From Desulfobacteraceae bacterium (GTDB lineage Bacteria; Desulfobacterota; Desulfobacteria; Desulfobacterales; UBA11574): a stretch of 6,304 bases of DNA. Under the pieces are notes generated by a model. That model saw only the letters and a list, made by a program, of their open reading frames with translations, had not been told where the DNA came from and did no database searches. Positions 5,503-6,304 of this stretch are shown here, piece after piece; the stretch's first letter is position 1; the number at the start of each line of letters is the position of its first letter. The position numbers and the translations under genes are program-made. Where the stretch lies: contig PKTV01000157.1 of NCBI GenBank assembly GCA_002868985.1, positions 1 to 6,304 of the forward strand. Direction: 5' to 3'.

Positions 5503-6304
5503 CTACGAGAGCACCCAGCGGGCGATAATAACCTTCATAATATCTGAGGTGCCTGCAGACGGGCCCAGGACAAAGGAGTCCCTCAAATAACGGCTGACCG
5601 CATACTCTTCCATGCACCCATAGCCGCCATGTATATCACCGGCCATTTTGGCTGCCCTTTGAGCTGCCTCTGTGGTGAAATATTTAGCCACAGCAAATTC
5701 GTTGCTGGATCGCTCGCCCTTGTCCTGCATAGAAGCGGCTTTATAACCCAGCAGGCGACCTGCTTCCAAATCGATTTTCATGTCCGCCAGTTTGTTTTGG
5801 ATCGTCTGTAACCTGCTGATCGGTTTCCCATAAAGAATCCGTTCGTTGGCAAACTTAATGGATGCTTCGAGACAAGCAGCCTGCAGACCCAGCGCGCAGG
5901 CGACCATGCCGCCTCTCCCAACGTCACCGATGGCAGCCAGAGCAACCCCTAAACCCTTTCCTTCAAGGCCAACTAGATTTTCTTTCGGAACCCGGCAATT
6001 TTCATAAGCCAACTCGCCGGTATTGCATCCGCGCATGCCGACTTTGTTCTCTTCATGTGTGGCTTTGAATCCTTCCATCCCCTTTTCCATAATGAAGGTC
6101 GAGAAGGCTTTGGGATTTTCATCGTCTTTTGCGAGAACAGTAATTGTGTCGGCAATATGGGAGTTGGTAATGAAGCATTTTCGGCCGTTGAGAATGTAGT
6201 CCTCGCCGTCTTTTTTATACGTTGAGCGTATACCAGTCGGATCTGAACCTCCTGTGGTTTCAGTGACAGCGGTGGACGCCAACCGTTCTCCGGTTGCCAG
6301 GCCG
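5503..6304 (-). CDS. Acyl-CoA dehydrogenase, C-terminal two thirds (start outside window)
   Basis: The frame is open to the window edge, giving 266 residues of the middle and C-terminal domains; the N-terminal helical domain is missing. Numbering from the first visible residue, the FAD-contacting signature is AVTETTGGSDPTG (12-24), then KCFITNS (42-48), KVGMRGCNTGEL (87-98) and RVPKENLVG (104-112). The C-terminal helical domain has ERILYGKPISRLQTIQNKLADM (split at 154-163 and 164-175) and IHGGYGCMEEYAVSRYLRD (224-242). The enzyme should introduce or remove a double bond in an acyl-CoA, using FAD and passing electrons to the Etf encoded downstream. The terminal motif, usually YEGTSEI, is SAGTSDI (249-255). 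The catalytic Glu is therefore Ala250, and the isovaleryl-CoA dehydrogenase Glu position is Gly129. This points to an atypical substrate or a different base. The dehydrogenase family call is very secure; substrate and exact reaction are unknown. Confidence 0.94.
   Translation of the reverse strand, partial: GLATGERLASTAVTETTGGSDPTGIRSTYKKDGEDYILNGRKCFITNSHIADTITVLAKDDENPKAFSTFIMEKGMEGFKATHEENKVGMRGCNTGELAYENCRVPKENLVGLEGKGLGVALAAIGDVGRGGMVACALGLQAACLEASIKFANERILYGKPISRLQTIQNKLADMKIDLEAGRLLGYKAASMQDKGERSSNEFAVAKYFTTEAAQRAAKMAGDIHGGYGCMEEYAVSRYLRDSFVLGPSAGTSDIMKVIIARWVLS

Noticed and set aside
6280..6282. TTG at 6282 as the start of the acyl-CoA dehydrogenase
   Set aside because: The frame stays open to the window edge (visible upstream residues GLATGER), and the N-terminal domain of the family is absent, so the true start lies beyond 6304.

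Overview
The window looks like chromosomal DNA from an anaerobic Gram-negative bacterium, most probably a Desulfobacterota (Desulfobacterales-like) sulfate reducer or a syntroph. That is an inference from gene content and protein style: an acyl-CoA dehydrogenase followed by etfB-etfA, plus a small sugar-transfer/methyltransfer cluster in a moderately AT-rich genome. No rRNA, tRNA, CRISPR array, transposase or phage gene was found.

Layout. Positions 1-109 hold a structured repeat element cut by the window edge. A possible promoter and a short dyad follow, then a plus-strand methyltransferase of the Methyltransf_24 type (193-840). After a 200-bp convergent gap, everything is on the minus strand. 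Read in the direction of transcription (right to left) the order is: a 5'-truncated acyl-CoA dehydrogenase (6304-5503); a 230-bp gap holding a second, longer copy of the repeat element (5303-5457); etfB (5272-4475); etfA (4456-3452, 18 bp after etfB); a 442-bp gap with a strong hairpin that probably ends the etf transcript (3270-3315); a family 4 glycosyltransferase (3009-1753); and a class I methyltransferase (1772-1041) that overlaps the glycosyltransferase end by 20 bp.

How the genes work together. The right half is an acyl-CoA oxidation (or reverse reduction) module. The dehydrogenase FAD takes electrons from an acyl-CoA and passes them to the EtfBA heterodimer, which hands them on to a membrane quinone oxidoreductase or, if this Etf is of the bifurcating kind, exchanges them with NADH and a low-potential acceptor. 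The left half encodes a translationally coupled glycosyltransferase-methyltransferase pair and a convergent second methyltransferase. These suggest synthesis or decoration of a glycan, glycolipid or small molecule whose identity cannot be read from the sequence.

The two most notable points are as follows. (i) The dehydrogenase has Ala where the family's catalytic Glu normally lies, and Gly at the alternative Glu site used by isovaleryl-CoA dehydrogenase. This suggests an unorthodox enzyme, for example like cyclohex-1-ene-1-carboxyl-CoA dehydrogenase. (ii) A modular repeat family with inverted arms occurs twice in direct orientation, and one copy sits between the dehydrogenase and its electron acceptor genes.
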